DNA of 64,000 nucleotides from a virus. Both the position numbers and the translations under genes were made by a program. This document shows, piece after piece, positions 40,650 through 50,174 of the stretch. The stretch is from positions 57,784-121,783 of IMG/VR virus record IMGVR_UViG_3300033233_000010. One strand, written 5' to 3'. The notes beneath the pieces were generated by a model. It saw nothing but the letters and a program-made list of their open reading frames with translations, did not search any database and was not told the DNA's origin. Each line of letters starts with the position of its first letter. Position 1 is the stretch's first letter.

Positions 40650-42362
40650 TCACGTCGGTCTCCGTTGCGCGGCCCTGAGAGCGGCGCGGACAGCTCTGTA
40701 ACCTGTCCCCACCAGGTCGCTTACGTCCTCGATGATGGTGAAGTTTTTGTAGAAGCGCTTCACGGAATCGGTGCCGATCCCGATGGCGAGCGTGAGTACG
40801 CCGGCTTCCTCGACTCGCTGGACGGTGCGCTTGAGGTGCGCGTTGAGGATTCGATGATCCTCGGGCGACGAGGCCGGCACGCCATCCGAGATGACGATGA
40901 GGACGGCCTTCATCCCCGGCCTGTTGCGCGCCGCCAGCCGGCGCGCGGCCCACATCACCGCCTCGCCGTCGATGTTCTCGATGCAGCTGTCATGCGCAGC
41001 GAGCGCAGCGAAGCCGCCACGGCACTGCCGGAACGTCGCGGCGGCCTGCTTCACGATGAGGTGCCGGAGTGGCCGAACGCGCTCGTAGCTGGCGATGTCG
41101 GCCTTCGCGCTCCGCGCGTAGCCCGGTGTCGTTGTGAAGGCGGCGCATTCGTGCGAGACGCCGATGTGGTCGAGCACCATCGAGAAGGCGCACGCGGTCT
41201 GCGCGGCGATGTGCAGCTTGCTCTCGGCACCGCCACCGAGCATAGAGCCGGACGCGTCGACAAGCAGCGTGATGTCGGCATCGAGGACGATCTCCGGCAC
41301 CTTCACGCGAAAGACGCGGTCGGAACCGAGCGCGATCTTGTGCAGCGCGCGTTGGTCGAGCTGGCCGCGCCTCCGATTTCGCTCGAAGCGCTGCCCGATT
41401 CCGGTGAACTCCATGATGAGGCGCTTGCGGAGCGGCGGAACGACGTGCCTGACCCCTCGGACGAAGGCGGTTACCGCACTGACACCCTTCTCTGGCGGGA
41501 GGGTCTCGACGACATCCTCGTCCGTGTAGGCGCGGTACCGGTAGTGGTCGGAGAACGGATGCTCAGCGATGACGGCCTTTCGCACAGCGCCGAGAAGAAG
41601 CGGTTCGACGGCGGCGGCTATCTCCGCCTCGCGCGCATCCTCGCCTTTCTTCTCTCTCGGTTCGCCGTCCGTGGGAGCGCCGAGGCCGGTCTCCGTCTCC
41701 GTCGCGCTGGGCGATGCCGAAGTGTGGGGGGCGGGAGGCGGCTCTTTCTCCCACTGCCAGCGCTCGACGAGTTGGGTCGCTAGACGTAACGAGTTGATCG
41801 TGCTCTTCACGGCAGCGAGCTTCGGGAGGATGTCGGCAACTGGCGCGTAGATCGCCGCGATCTCCTCGCCGAGTTTCTCGTAGACCTCTGGGAGCGAGCC
41901 GCCGAACGCGAGGATCTGGAGCCCGTTGATCGCCAGCGCGCGATGGGCGTTGGGCAGCTCCTCGGCGTCCAGCCCGTCAAGCCGCTCAAGCAGCGCTACG
42001 CGGAGCTTTTCGTTGGACCCGGCGAGGTTCTGCGCGCATCCGAGCCACCGATCGGAGACCTTCCGCTCGATGAAGCCGTCCTCGATCGAGTTGGCGACGA
42101 GCTTGACGAGCGGACGCAGCTTTTCGACGAACACTTTCGGATCTGTGAAGCCGAAGTGCCCCATCTCGTGATCGCAGTCGGCCCGGAGGTGAAGCAGCGC
42201 CTCCTCGGAGACCTCGTCGGGGAGGGGGCGGAGGTGCATCACGCGGTTGGTGAGGTCGGCATAGGGTGCCACGGTGGCATCGAAAACGACCTGGACGCCC
42301 TCGCCTAGCAACCCGGCGGAGACAACGGTCTGCGCACTCTGGAGCATTTCCTTGCGGAGCAT
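40650..42362 (-). CDS. cobT: CobT-like von Willebrand A protein with HExxH motif
   Basis: A 570-residue protein. The N-terminal domain has LRADCDHEMGHFGFTDPKVF (about 62-81), a clear HExxH metal-binding motif. A Pro/Glu-rich linker at 205-240 and a helical section follow. The C-terminal domain is a VWA fold with the MIDAS motif LLVDASGSMLGG (about 366) and VLIVISDGVPASS. It resembles CobT of the cobalt chelatase, which works with the AAA+ protein CobS; a CobS-like gene is at 44333-45604. Phage CobS/CobT pairs are known, but their role is unclear; cofactor metabolism or a MoxR-VWA chaperone-like function is possible. Confidence 0.75.
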   Translation of the reverse strand: MLRKEMLQSAQTVVSAGLLGEGVQVVFDATVAPYADLTNRVMHLRPLPDEVSEEALLHLRADCDHEMGHFGFTDPKVFVEKLRPLVKLVANSIEDGFIERKVSDRWLGCAQNLAGSNEKLRVALLERLDGLDAEELPNAHRALAINGLQILAFGGSLPEVYEKLGEEIAAIYAPVADILPKLAAVKSTINSLRLATQLVERWQWEKEPPPAPHTSASPSATETETGLGAPTDGEPREKKGEDAREAEIAAAVEPLLLGAVRKAVIAEHPFSDHYRYRAYTDEDVVETLPPEKGVSAVTAFVRGVRHVVPPLRKRLIMEFTGIGQRFERNRRRGQLDQRALHKIALGSDRVFRVKVPEIVLDADITLLVDASGSMLGGGAESKLHIAAQTACAFSMVLDHIGVSHECAAFTTTPGYARSAKADIASYERVRPLRHLIVKQAAATFRQCRGGFAALAAHDSCIENIDGEAVMWAARRLAARNRPGMKAVLIVISDGVPASSPEDHRILNAHLKRTVQRVEEAGVLTLAIGIGTDSVKRFYKNFTIIEDVSDLVGTGYRAVRAALRAAQRRPT

Positions 42363-42401
42363 TCGCGGGCGATCCTCGCCTTACGTTCTACCCCGCCTGG
42401 C

Positions 42402-42722
42402 TCACGCGTAGCGGGCCTTCTTGGGCCGCCCCGGGCGCAGCCTGGTGACGCGTGCTCCCTGCTTCTGCCGCTCGGTGCTCTTCCACTGCGCGCCGGTGGC
42501 CTTCATGGCGAGCCCCCGGAGCTGCGTGCTCATCTTGCCCGAGTCGCGGAGGAACTCTTTCAGTTCCTCCGGCATCGAGACGCTGACCTTGGCATTGTTC
42601 CGCGGCAACGGCTGACCGCCGTTCTCCTCCCCGTTGGCCCAGCGGAGGGCGTCTTGGAGGTTGTCGAAGGCGCGCGTGCGCCCGTCGGTGAGCGCCATCG
42701 TGACCGGTTTTTGCCTGGGCAT
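42402..42722 (-). CDS. Small basic ribbon-helix-helix-like protein
   Basis: A 106-residue protein. The ATG at 42722 has GGAGACAAC upstream. NAKVSVSMPEELKEFLRDSG resembles a ribbon-helix-helix strand and helix, and the ends are basic (RVTRLRPGRPKKARYA). Likely nucleic-acid binding. Not closer identified. Confidence 0.5.
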   Translation of the reverse strand: MPRQKPVTMALTDGRTRAFDNLQDALRWANGEENGGQPLPRNNAKVSVSMPEELKEFLRDSGKMSTQLRGLAMKATGAQWKSTERQKQGARVTRLRPGRPKKARYA

Positions 42723-42732
42723 GTTGTCTCCA

Positions 42733-43941
42733 TCACTCCATGCGCTCTTCCGGGATCGAGACAATCTCGCCCGTCGGTGGTTGGAGAGCGCGTGCTTTGG
42801 GTGGGCCGAAGGGCAGATCGGGCCGAATCGGCGTCGGTCTAATCCACCGAGCCTCGTATTCGCTTCTGTGTCTGCCGGGCACCGGGTAAAGGTGGTAATG
42901 CCCGCACCTGATGTAGCCGTAGGAGATGTGCCGCCCCGAATCGTAAGCGAGGCACTGGCACTCGGGAGCGGCGCAGCCCCGACGCAGCTTGGTGTGCATG
43001 GCGAACGTGTCGCCGCACGTCACGCACACGCTCTCGGGGCTCGTCTCGGCGTGCTCGCGCGACTCCGCTTCGAGCCTGGGGAGCTGGATGTCCTTGCCGA
43101 CGACAAAGATCGGCCTGGTCACGTCGCGGGTGCGCTGCCCGGTCCCCCTGGCGATCTGACGACGCTCGCGGCGCGGGACGCGCTCCTCCTCGACGACCTG
43201 GTTTCTCTTCTGTTTGTCTCGGCCTGAGCCGAAGAACGCGACGCCAACGGCGATCTTGAGGAGGCGCTCGTAGAGAACGCGCGAGGGCCAGTAGCCGCGC
43301 TCGTCGAACTCGGCTTGCTCCTGAACGGTCTTGCCGTCGGAGCGCATCTTCGTCGCGGCGAAGGTCTCCTCGATCGTTTGTCCGGGCAGGAGAGGGAACT
43401 TGAAGAAGTTGAAGCAGTAAGGCACCGCGCTCGTCTCGCCTCGACCCCGCGGCTCGGCGAAGCACACGTAGAGCACGAGCTTCTCGACGATCGGGTCGGT
43501 CGGTTCGGCGACGTAGACAGGGACGCCTCCGACGCTCGCCTGCCGACTCTGTGGGACGTATGGCTCGGTCACGCTCGTGGCGAGGAGAGCGCGCACGTAG
43601 GGCGAATTCTCGTCCTCGCGGATGTGGTTCTTCGGGAAGCGCACCATGAAGGCCGAGAACGGCAGCTTGAAGTGGCGGGCATCGACGTTGACCCGCGTGT
43701 TCTCCAAGGCGTCCATGATCCCGGGGTAGACCTTGAACTCGGGCCGGTTCTGCTCGTAGAACGCCCGTTCGAGGACGAAGCCGAAGCCGGTGTGCGCGAA
43801 GATCACCGGGTCCTGCCGGAGCCGGGCGATCATGTAGTCGTAGTAGCGAGCGGGGGTGAGCCCGGCTGGAACGGCTGAGTAGAAGCCCGTAAGGTAGGCT
43901 TCGTAGGACAGCTCGAACTCGTCGAATTGGATGTCGGGCAT
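42733..43941 (-). CDS. Hypothetical protein in replication block
   Basis: A 402-residue protein beginning MPDIQFDEFELSYEAYLTGF, with AAGGAGGG before the ATG. The N-terminal 225 residues are mixed alpha/beta. A basic linker (RVPRRERRQIARGTGQRTRD) follows, then CVTCGDTFAMHTKLRRGCAA, possibly zinc-binding, and a C-terminal HYHLYPVPGRHRSEYEARWI segment. No family recognised. Confidence 0.5.
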   Translation of the reverse strand: MPDIQFDEFELSYEAYLTGFYSAVPAGLTPARYYDYMIARLRQDPVIFAHTGFGFVLERAFYEQNRPEFKVYPGIMDALENTRVNVDARHFKLPFSAFMVRFPKNHIREDENSPYVRALLATSVTEPYVPQSRQASVGGVPVYVAEPTDPIVEKLVLYVCFAEPRGRGETSAVPYCFNFFKFPLLPGQTIEETFAATKMRSDGKTVQEQAEFDERGYWPSRVLYERLLKIAVGVAFFGSGRDKQKRNQVVEEERVPRRERRQIARGTGQRTRDVTRPIFVVGKDIQLPRLEAESREHAETSPESVCVTCGDTFAMHTKLRRGCAAPECQCLAYDSGRHISYGYIRCGHYHLYPVPGRHRSEYEARWIRPTPIRPDLPFGPPKARALQPPTGEIVSIPEERME

Positions 43942-43963
43942 GACTCCCTCCTTCTACCCCGGT

Positions 43964-44284
43964 CTACTCGGGCTGTTTCCAACCGCGTGCGGTGCGCATC
44001 GACACACACGACTCGCACGGGCAGACCGCGGGCGTGGGCGGAGCGGGCGAGGTGGCGACCTTGGTCTCCACGGCGCACTTCGCGCAGAGAGCATCCTGCT
44101 CCCAGTACTTCACGCCTCTCGGCTGAATCCACGCGAGGCGTCCGAGGAAGGTTTTGCAGCGCAGGCAGGCGCCGCAGTCGTGAACCTGGAGTTGCCATCG
44201 CGGCGTGAGGAGGCGCTCGCGCTCCCCCCGCACGGCAGCGCGCTTGTTTCGGACGTGATCACCGTAGGTTTGGCGACGGCGCAT
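43964..44284 (-). CDS. Small zinc-finger protein
   Basis: A 106-residue protein. The ATG at 44284 has GAGGAG 6 bp upstream. CGACLRCKTFLG, CAKCAVETK and CPCESC are three cysteine pairs, likely zinc sites. The N-terminus is basic. It is between the CobS-like gene and the 402-residue hypothetical gene. Confidence 0.55.
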   Translation of the reverse strand: MRRRQTYGDHVRNKRAAVRGERERLLTPRWQLQVHDCGACLRCKTFLGRLAWIQPRGVKYWEQDALCAKCAVETKVATSPAPPTPAVCPCESCVSMRTARGWKQPE

Positions 44285-44332
44285 GTTCAACTCCTCGCAT
44301 CTTCAACAAACGAACGGCGAGGAGTTGCAGTC

Positions 44333-45604
44333 CTACGCGCCGAGCGACTTCATCTTGAGCCGTGTGCCGTAGATGCGCTGGATGACCTCGTTGGCCTTGG
44401 AGGCGTCCTCTGTGCTGATGCCGTTCGTGACCGCGAACTGCCACGCGCGCTCGGGCGTCATGCCAGCACGGATGTTTCCGGCCACGGCGAGGGTACGACG
44501 AATCGAGCAGACGAACATCACCTCGTCCTGAGCGAGCGCGGCTCGGAGCGCCTTGGCCGCGTTCACGATCGCCTCAGCCGACGCCGCTGAAACGCCGACC
44601 CTCTTCCGCAGGATCAACACTTCGTTCTCGGGTTCGGGGTAGGTCACGGCGATGCGTTGGTCCCACCGATCCAGAAAGGCCGCATCCTGGTAGGCGCGTC
44701 CGTGGTGAAGACCGCGTTCGTCACCCTGCCCGTGCGTGTTCTGCGTCCCGACGATCCTGGTGTTCTCGTGGCGCGGAACGACGCCTTCGCCGCCGAGCCG
44801 GAGGATGTGCATGTCCTGCTTGTTGAGGATGCGGTAGAGCGAGTAGAGCGTTTCGGCTGGGCACGCATCCGACTCGTCGAGAAGCAACCCGTAGCCTTCC
44901 TTGCACGCGAGCGCTGGCGAAGCGAGCGTGAACTTCGTCTCGCCCGCCACGAGATCCATGCGGCCTTCCATGTCGTCGGCTGTCATGCTCGGCGTGCAGT
45001 TGACGATGACGCACTTCTGGTCGCGAGCCTTGAAAACCTGTTCGACTGTCTCCGTCTTCCCGGCTCCGGCGGGTCCGATGAGCAGCACGTTGTCGCCCTT
45101 CTCGATGAAGGCGGCAAGGTCGCCCATCCACGGCGGATTCCAGAAGAACTCTGGGTCGATGTCCTTGGTCGGCTGCGGTTCGAGCCGCTTGAGATCGCGC
45201 CTCTCGTCCTGGCCGAGCGTGTAGCGGTGTACCTTTCGGTCAGAGCCGTAGTAGAAGAAGGCTCCGCGGCGTGCCGCCGCTCGGATGAAGGCCGGATGAA
45301 CGAGCGTTTGGAGCGGAGCAAGGCCCCCGATCCCGAGCGCGTTGACGTGGCGCGGGGCGAATGCCTCGTCGAGCGTGAGCAGCGTGGCGACGATCCCCTC
45401 GGCGGCGTCGAGGTCGAGCAGCGCCTCGGCGGTCGTCACCATGGAAAGCGTTGTTGGTCCGGTGTCGAGCGGATCGGGTGGCATGACGATGCCTGCCGCG
45501 GCGAACGAGCGCGGACCTTCGAGACCCTTGAGCACGTCCTCAGCCGTCTTGTGAACGGTAGGCGGAGCCGGCTTTTCCCACTTGCGCGGGGGATACGACG
45601 CCAT
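44333..45604 (-). CDS. cobS: CobS-like MoxR-type AAA+ ATPase
   Basis: A 423-residue protein. NVLLIGPAGAGKTETVEQVF (about 170-190) is Walker A, GYGLLLDESDACPAETLYSL the Walker B, and TRIVGTQNTHGQGDERGLHH the sensor-1/pre-sensor region. The domain order is typical of CobS and MoxR ATPases that act with a VWA partner. The CobT-like VWA protein is two genes away on the same strand. Cobalt insertion is not required; target remodelling is equally possible. Confidence 0.75.
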   Translation of the reverse strand: MASYPPRKWEKPAPPTVHKTAEDVLKGLEGPRSFAAAGIVMPPDPLDTGPTTLSMVTTAEALLDLDAAEGIVATLLTLDEAFAPRHVNALGIGGLAPLQTLVHPAFIRAAARRGAFFYYGSDRKVHRYTLGQDERRDLKRLEPQPTKDIDPEFFWNPPWMGDLAAFIEKGDNVLLIGPAGAGKTETVEQVFKARDQKCVIVNCTPSMTADDMEGRMDLVAGETKFTLASPALACKEGYGLLLDESDACPAETLYSLYRILNKQDMHILRLGGEGVVPRHENTRIVGTQNTHGQGDERGLHHGRAYQDAAFLDRWDQRIAVTYPEPENEVLILRKRVGVSAASAEAIVNAAKALRAALAQDEVMFVCSIRRTLAVAGNIRAGMTPERAWQFAVTNGISTEDASKANEVIQRIYGTRLKMKSLGA

Positions 45605-45633
45605 AGGTAGCCTCGTAGTTTCGTTCTACCTCG

Positions 45634-46773
45634 CTAGGCAAGCGGGTCGATTCCGGCGAGTGCGCGCACGATGTCGCCGATGATGGGTATCGCGTTGTCA
45701 AACGCGGCGGAGATCGCCACTTCGGTCATCTCGCCAGGATCTTTCCCGCCTTGGGGCCGCATGAGGCGGATGGGCATGGCATCTTCCATCTGCGCACCCA
45801 CCTTCTCAGCCGCACGCCGACCGGCGTTGTCGTCGTCGAAGAACAGGTAGACGGCGTCGGGCTCAGCGCACTTGACCGTGCGTCTGTGGTCCTCGCCGAA
45901 GCCCTGACCGAGCGTCGCGCCGACGTTCACCTTGTCACCGATCGCCTGCCACGTTTTCAGAAGATCGAAGGGGCCTTCGGAGAGGACGACTGGCCGCCCC
46001 TTCTTCCAGCTGTGCGCGCCGTAGAGATAGCGGGACTTGTTGAGGCCCGAGTAGTTGTGGTACTTCGTGACCTCCTGTCCCTTGGCCTTGTACTCGGCCT
46101 CGCGCGAGGGAAGGATGCGTCCGGTCACGCCAATGAGGCGCCCGTCGAAGCGACGGCACGGGAAGACCAGCCGTCCGGTGCGCTCGTCGTAGCGGAGTTC
46201 CCACCGCTTCGCCGTCTCCAGCTCGATCCCTCGCTCGGCGACGTAGGGCGGAAGGTCGGACGAGAACTGATCGAGGAACCGCTCGTCCAGAACATCGCGC
46301 TCGTTGGTGCGCGGCATCGATGCGCGCGGCTGGGGCATGATCGCGGCCACCGCCCGCGGCGGCCTCGGCTGCTGGACGGTCGGCACGGTCCCAGTCTCGT
46401 AGGCGGTGTCGAAGTGCTTGGTGGTGCGCTCGAAGTCGCGTTCGAGCGACGGCTCCTCCGTCTTGGCGATGCGCGCGACCCATTCGGCGAACATGGCCTG
46501 CACGGCGGGATCGCGCGCCAGGACCGCGCGCTGAACGACGTACCACAGACTCCCCTGATAGCCGCACGAGAAGGAGAAGCATGTCACTGACGATGGCCCG
46601 TCCGCGTCCAGTAGGACTCCGCACGACTTGTTCTTGTCGAGCGGATCGCTGTGCGACCACGGGGCCAGCGGACAGGAAATCATCACGTACGGTCCGAACT
46701 TTTCGGACACCGACGCCCGGCCACAGTAGAGCCCGAGCTTGTCGCAGACCTCGGTAACGCCCTCGATGTCCAT
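45634..46773 (-). CDS. DNA primase (zinc-binding plus Toprim)
   Basis: A 379-residue protein. SCPLAPWSHSDPLDKNKSCG, with C-F-S-F-S-C after it, is a zinc-binding N-terminal domain. A linker follows. RPVVLSEGPFDLLKTWQAIG (about 260) and AVYLFFDDDNAGRRAAEKVG (about 305) are the Toprim acidic motifs, and QGGKDPGEMTEV a third. GRLIGVTGRILP is the usual phage-primase strand before Toprim. It synthesises primers on the lagging strand with the DnaB helicase encoded upstream. TAGAGGAG precedes the ATG. Confidence 0.85.
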   Translation of the reverse strand: MDIEGVTEVCDKLGLYCGRASVSEKFGPYVMISCPLAPWSHSDPLDKNKSCGVLLDADGPSSVTCFSFSCGYQGSLWYVVQRAVLARDPAVQAMFAEWVARIAKTEEPSLERDFERTTKHFDTAYETGTVPTVQQPRPPRAVAAIMPQPRASMPRTNERDVLDERFLDQFSSDLPPYVAERGIELETAKRWELRYDERTGRLVFPCRRFDGRLIGVTGRILPSREAEYKAKGQEVTKYHNYSGLNKSRYLYGAHSWKKGRPVVLSEGPFDLLKTWQAIGDKVNVGATLGQGFGEDHRRTVKCAEPDAVYLFFDDDNAGRRAAEKVGAQMEDAMPIRLMRPQGGKDPGEMTEVAISAAFDNAIPIIGDIVRALAGIDPLA

Positions 46774-46781
46774 CGGCTCCT

Positions 46782-48389
46782 CTAGAAGTCTATCGTCGGC
46801 TTCGATCCGGGCGGCGCAGTACCCGGAATGACGATACCAGTCGCTCCGCCTTCCGACTCCCCGCCGGCCTCGGGTTCCTCACCGCCGCCCGGGTCCTCAG
46901 CTGTCTCGCCGGCCTTGTAAATCTTGATCTCGGAGAAGTCCATCCGGTCGAGGTTGAAGTTGATGGCGAGATCGACCGGCTGGAACTCGCGCGACTCCAT
47001 GCCCGTGAAGATGCGCTGCTTCGCCTTCTCCATCTCTTTGTCCATGTGGAGCCCGCGCATCGAGTCGGCGTAGTCGCCGATCGCCTTCGCGTAGGCGGCG
47101 TCGTCAGCGTCGGCTTGAAGATCCTCTTTCTTCTTCGAGCCTTTGAGTTGCGTCGTCGCTACGACCGGAACGTTCAAGTTGGCGCACAGATCGAGCTTGA
47201 TCTCAGTGATGTTCTTGAGCGTGCGCTCCCACATCCCCAGCTGGGCATCACGCCCCAGGATGTAGAGCCCGTCGATCCCGACGGCCTTCGGGTTCAACTC
47301 AGCCGTCTTCGCAGCGATGTCGGCAACGTCGCGGATCGAGTTCGGGCCGGCGCAGTAGATCGTCGGCTTCGTCGGGTCGGGCGTCATCGCCGCCTCGACC
47401 CAGTCGTTGAGTCGCTTCTCCGACTCGATCGTCAGCTTGCCGGCACGGAAGTCCTCGTAGCAGAGGTTGAGGTCGATCGCCGCGAGACGCCGGTAGATCA
47501 GCTCCTTCGGCATCTCCATCGAGACAAGGAAGATGCACTCCCCAGGCTTCAGATCAGTCTTGAGGATGTGGAGCCACCACTTGAAGAGAATCCAGCTCTT
47601 TCCGACTTTGCGCTTAGCGAGGATGACCGTCAGCTCGCCGGGCTGGAGACCGAGGCTGAACTTGTCAACGTTGGGCCACGGCGAGGAGAGCCCAAGGAGC
47701 CCACCGCCGGTCGCTTTCGCGCGCTCGTAACCTTCGAGGACAGACCTCGCCGTCGAGGGGTCGTTGTAGGAGGACACGCCACCTATCGACCACGAGGTCT
47801 TGCGGACGATCTCGACGAGCTTGTCGCGAGCCTTCCTCGGGTCCTTTCCGATGTCGAACACGATGGAACGAAGCTCGGTCTTGAGGACGTTGTAGAGCGC
47901 CCGCATGACGAGCTTCTCGGCGAACAGCTCCACGTCGTAAGGCTCAGCCGGGGCAGCGATGTCTACATCGACCGCCGCCTTGATCTCGTAAGGCGTGGGG
48001 AGTCGGCCCTTCTTGACGAAATCCTCGAAGAGCTTGTAGACCCGCTGTTCCTTGTCCTGAACGTGCTCGGAGCGGAGCCCCTTGTCCCGCGCCTTGAAGT
48101 AGCCGCGTGGTCCGGCCTGGAGAACGGCGTAGACGAGCGCGAGATCGGGCCCGACTCCATCCATCGGCCTCTCGACCGGCACCGACTTGCTCGCCGACGG
48201 CGGCGCGAGTGTGAAATCGGATGTCGCCAGCTCGTCCGATCCGAACCCGGACGAGAAATCAGCCGCAGTGTCGGCGACGGGAGCGAGCGTCGGCGCGGAG
48301 CGCGGCTCGGGGTCCAAGCCGGCCCCCTCGTCGGGGTCGATGTACTGGATCTCGTCTGAACCCGGCTCGGGCACTGGATCGCCGCTCAT
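46782..48389 (-). CDS. dnaB: Replicative DNA helicase, DnaB family
   Basis: A 535-residue protein. The ATG at 48389 overlaps the loader's stop as ATGA. The P-loop is unusual: LTVILAKRKVGKSWILFKW (about 258), with K-R-K-V-G-K-S. GECIFLVSMEMPKELIYRRL and KAVGIDGLYILGRDAQLGMW are the H1a and Walker B regions of DnaB, and NVPVVATTQLKGSKKK the sensor Gln/Ser strand. The tail ends GSKPTIDF, similar to the SSB-like candidate. It unwinds the fork with the primase. Confidence 0.85.
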   Translation of the reverse strand: MSGDPVPEPGSDEIQYIDPDEGAGLDPEPRSAPTLAPVADTAADFSSGFGSDELATSDFTLAPPSASKSVPVERPMDGVGPDLALVYAVLQAGPRGYFKARDKGLRSEHVQDKEQRVYKLFEDFVKKGRLPTPYEIKAAVDVDIAAPAEPYDVELFAEKLVMRALYNVLKTELRSIVFDIGKDPRKARDKLVEIVRKTSWSIGGVSSYNDPSTARSVLEGYERAKATGGGLLGLSSPWPNVDKFSLGLQPGELTVILAKRKVGKSWILFKWWLHILKTDLKPGECIFLVSMEMPKELIYRRLAAIDLNLCYEDFRAGKLTIESEKRLNDWVEAAMTPDPTKPTIYCAGPNSIRDVADIAAKTAELNPKAVGIDGLYILGRDAQLGMWERTLKNITEIKLDLCANLNVPVVATTQLKGSKKKEDLQADADDAAYAKAIGDYADSMRGLHMDKEMEKAKQRIFTGMESREFQPVDLAINFNLDRMDFSEIKIYKAGETAEDPGGGEEPEAGGESEGGATGIVIPGTAPPGSKPTIDF

Positions 48390-49000
48390 CCCCGCCAATG
48401 GACTCCCGCTACTTCCACGATGTCGTACTTCTCGCGAATGATCGCTTCGAGGCCGGTGCCGATGGCGAACACGTCCTCCGGCGCGTTTGTCGTGATGATG
48501 GTCGGAAGCTGGTTGTTGTACCGCCCGCGGATGACGCGCTCGACCCAGCCAGCATCAAAGGAGATCCGCTCCCCGACCTTTTGTCGCTGCACCCCCAAGT
48601 CGTCGATCACCACGTAGAGGGCTTCGGTGAGCATGTCCCAGACGGGGTATCCCTCCGGGCTTGATACCTCGCGGTGCAGCCCGTGAAAGTCGATGTCGCT
48701 CGCCATCTCGAACCACGCCTTGTTGGGACCGCGCGCCATCGCCTGTCGAAGAATGATGCACGCCAGCGTCGTCTTGCCGGTGCCGCTCTCGCCGTAGAGC
48801 AGGAGCCCACGACCCTTCTCCACCGTCAGGTGCATCGTCTTCACGTAATCGACGACCCTCTGCTTGAACCCGCACTCGTCGCCAACGTCGGCAAGCCGCG
48901 AGTGCCAGCAAAGACGAGGCACGTTCGCGTTCTTCATGATCTCCACGTCGGGAGGCCACCGCGGATCAGGCAGCATGTCGAATCGCCAGAACGATGCCAC
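48386..49000 (-). CDS. dnaC: DnaC-type helicase loader (AAA+)
   Basis: A 204-residue protein with a GTG start behind AGGAG. RGLLLYGESGTGKTTLACII (about 65-84) is Walker A and ALYVVIDDLGVQRQ the Walker B, as in DnaC/DnaI loaders. TIITTNAPEDVFAIG is sensor 1. It probably loads the DnaB-like helicase encoded immediately downstream, to which it is coupled by ATGA. Confidence 0.8.
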   Translation of the reverse strand: MASFWRFDMLPDPRWPPDVEIMKNANVPRLCWHSRLADVGDECGFKQRVVDYVKTMHLTVEKGRGLLLYGESGTGKTTLACIILRQAMARGPNKAWFEMASDIDFHGLHREVSSPEGYPVWDMLTEALYVVIDDLGVQRQKVGERISFDAGWVERVIRGRYNNQLPTIITTNAPEDVFAIGTGLEAIIREKYDIVEVAGVHWRG

Positions 49001-49009
49001 CGGGCGCTC

Positions 49010-50167
49010 CTAGAACTTGGAGCTGATGCAGTAGAGATAGAGAAGTCCTTCATCTACCTCGCGCAGTAGCGCGGGTTGGCGGTCCGTGCCGAAAGCCAGC
49101 TCCACCGTGTCGGCTTCACAGACCTTCACCGCGTCGGAGAGGAGGCCCGGGTCGAGCCGGATCTTGAAGGGCGGAAACTTCCACGGAAGCGGCAGCTTCG
49201 CCGACACGGCCCCGTCGAGCCCAGAAGCGGCGTCGACCTCAAGCCCCGACTCGCTCCACCTGAACTCGCACGTCGTCGCACCGTTCGCCTTGATGAGCGA
49301 CGCCGTTTCGAGCAGCTCCTTGAGCGTCTTCGAGTCCACGTCGACTCGGCTCTGGTAGGTCGCGGACAGCTGCTTCTCCAAGTCGTAGTCCGGGTAGGTT
49401 CCAACGATCGTGCGGCGCGTGAGTTCGCCGCGCGATCCGCGAAGGCGGAAGGAGCCTTCGGTGACCTGCACGTCGACGAGATCGCGTCTCGCCTCGGCAG
49501 CTTCGACGGCCTCGTCATCGCCCTCGGTCTCTGTGTCGTCGGTGAACGTCTTGAGGAACTTGGGCGTGATCGGAGGCACGATCGCGCTCGCCCGCTTCCC
49601 GTCCTGGTTCTCGATGTCCCGCTCGACGGTCGCCATGCGGACACCGTCGGTCGCCGTCATACGAAGACTCTTGGGTCTGATCTCGATGTTCACCCCGGCG
49701 AGCGTTCGCGTCTTGAAGTCGCCCATGACCGAGAAGTTGACGCGCTTGAGCATCGCCGAGAGCGCCGGCATCGCGAGCGTGACGAAGAAGGCCGACGGGT
49801 CGAAGCGCTGCATCGCGGGGAAGTCCTCCGGCGGCTCGACCGGAAGCCCGACCTTCACGTCGGCGTAGGAGAGCTTAGCTCGTCCGCCTGTCTCCCATTG
49901 GACGGTGAGGTCTCGGTCACCCGCCAGCTTCACCGTGCGGAACAGGTTGGCGCTGGGAGTGAAGAGCTTTCCCGGCTCGCACTTCGTCGCCCCCGCGATC
50001 CTGAACCAGAGCGCATCGTTCTGGTTCGTCGCCGCGATCTCCACGACGCCCGAGTCGAGCACCTCGATGAGTGTCGCTTCGAGCTGGGGGCGCTGGCCCC
50101 CGAGCGCGATAGCGGCGCACGCCTCGACGGCGGCCCTGAGCTTGTCGGCGGGGATCGTTAACCTCAT
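49010..50167 (-). CDS. dnaN: DNA polymerase III beta sliding clamp homologue
   Basis: A 385-residue protein, close to the length of bacterial DnaN (about 370). Three clamp-like domains are suggested: MRLTIPADKLRAAVEACAAI at the start, AMPALSAMLKRVNFSVMGDF and TLAGVNIEIRPKSLRMTATD in the middle (DnaN G-V-x-x-x-x-x-x-L-x-x-V-A-T-D-x-x-R-like), and YPDYDLEKQLSATYQSRVDV in the third. It forms a ring that holds the polymerase on DNA. It is unusual next to a family-A polymerase. Confidence 0.8.
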   Translation of the reverse strand: MRLTIPADKLRAAVEACAAIALGGQRPQLEATLIEVLDSGVVEIAATNQNDALWFRIAGATKCEPGKLFTPSANLFRTVKLAGDRDLTVQWETGGRAKLSYADVKVGLPVEPPEDFPAMQRFDPSAFFVTLAMPALSAMLKRVNFSVMGDFKTRTLAGVNIEIRPKSLRMTATDGVRMATVERDIENQDGKRASAIVPPITPKFLKTFTDDTETEGDDEAVEAAEARRDLVDVQVTEGSFRLRGSRGELTRRTIVGTYPDYDLEKQLSATYQSRVDVDSKTLKELLETASLIKANGATTCEFRWSESGLEVDAASGLDGAVSAKLPLPWKFPPFKIRLDPGLLSDAVKVCEADTVELAFGTDRQPALLREVDEGLLYLYCISSKF

Positions 50168-50174
50168 GCCGCAG

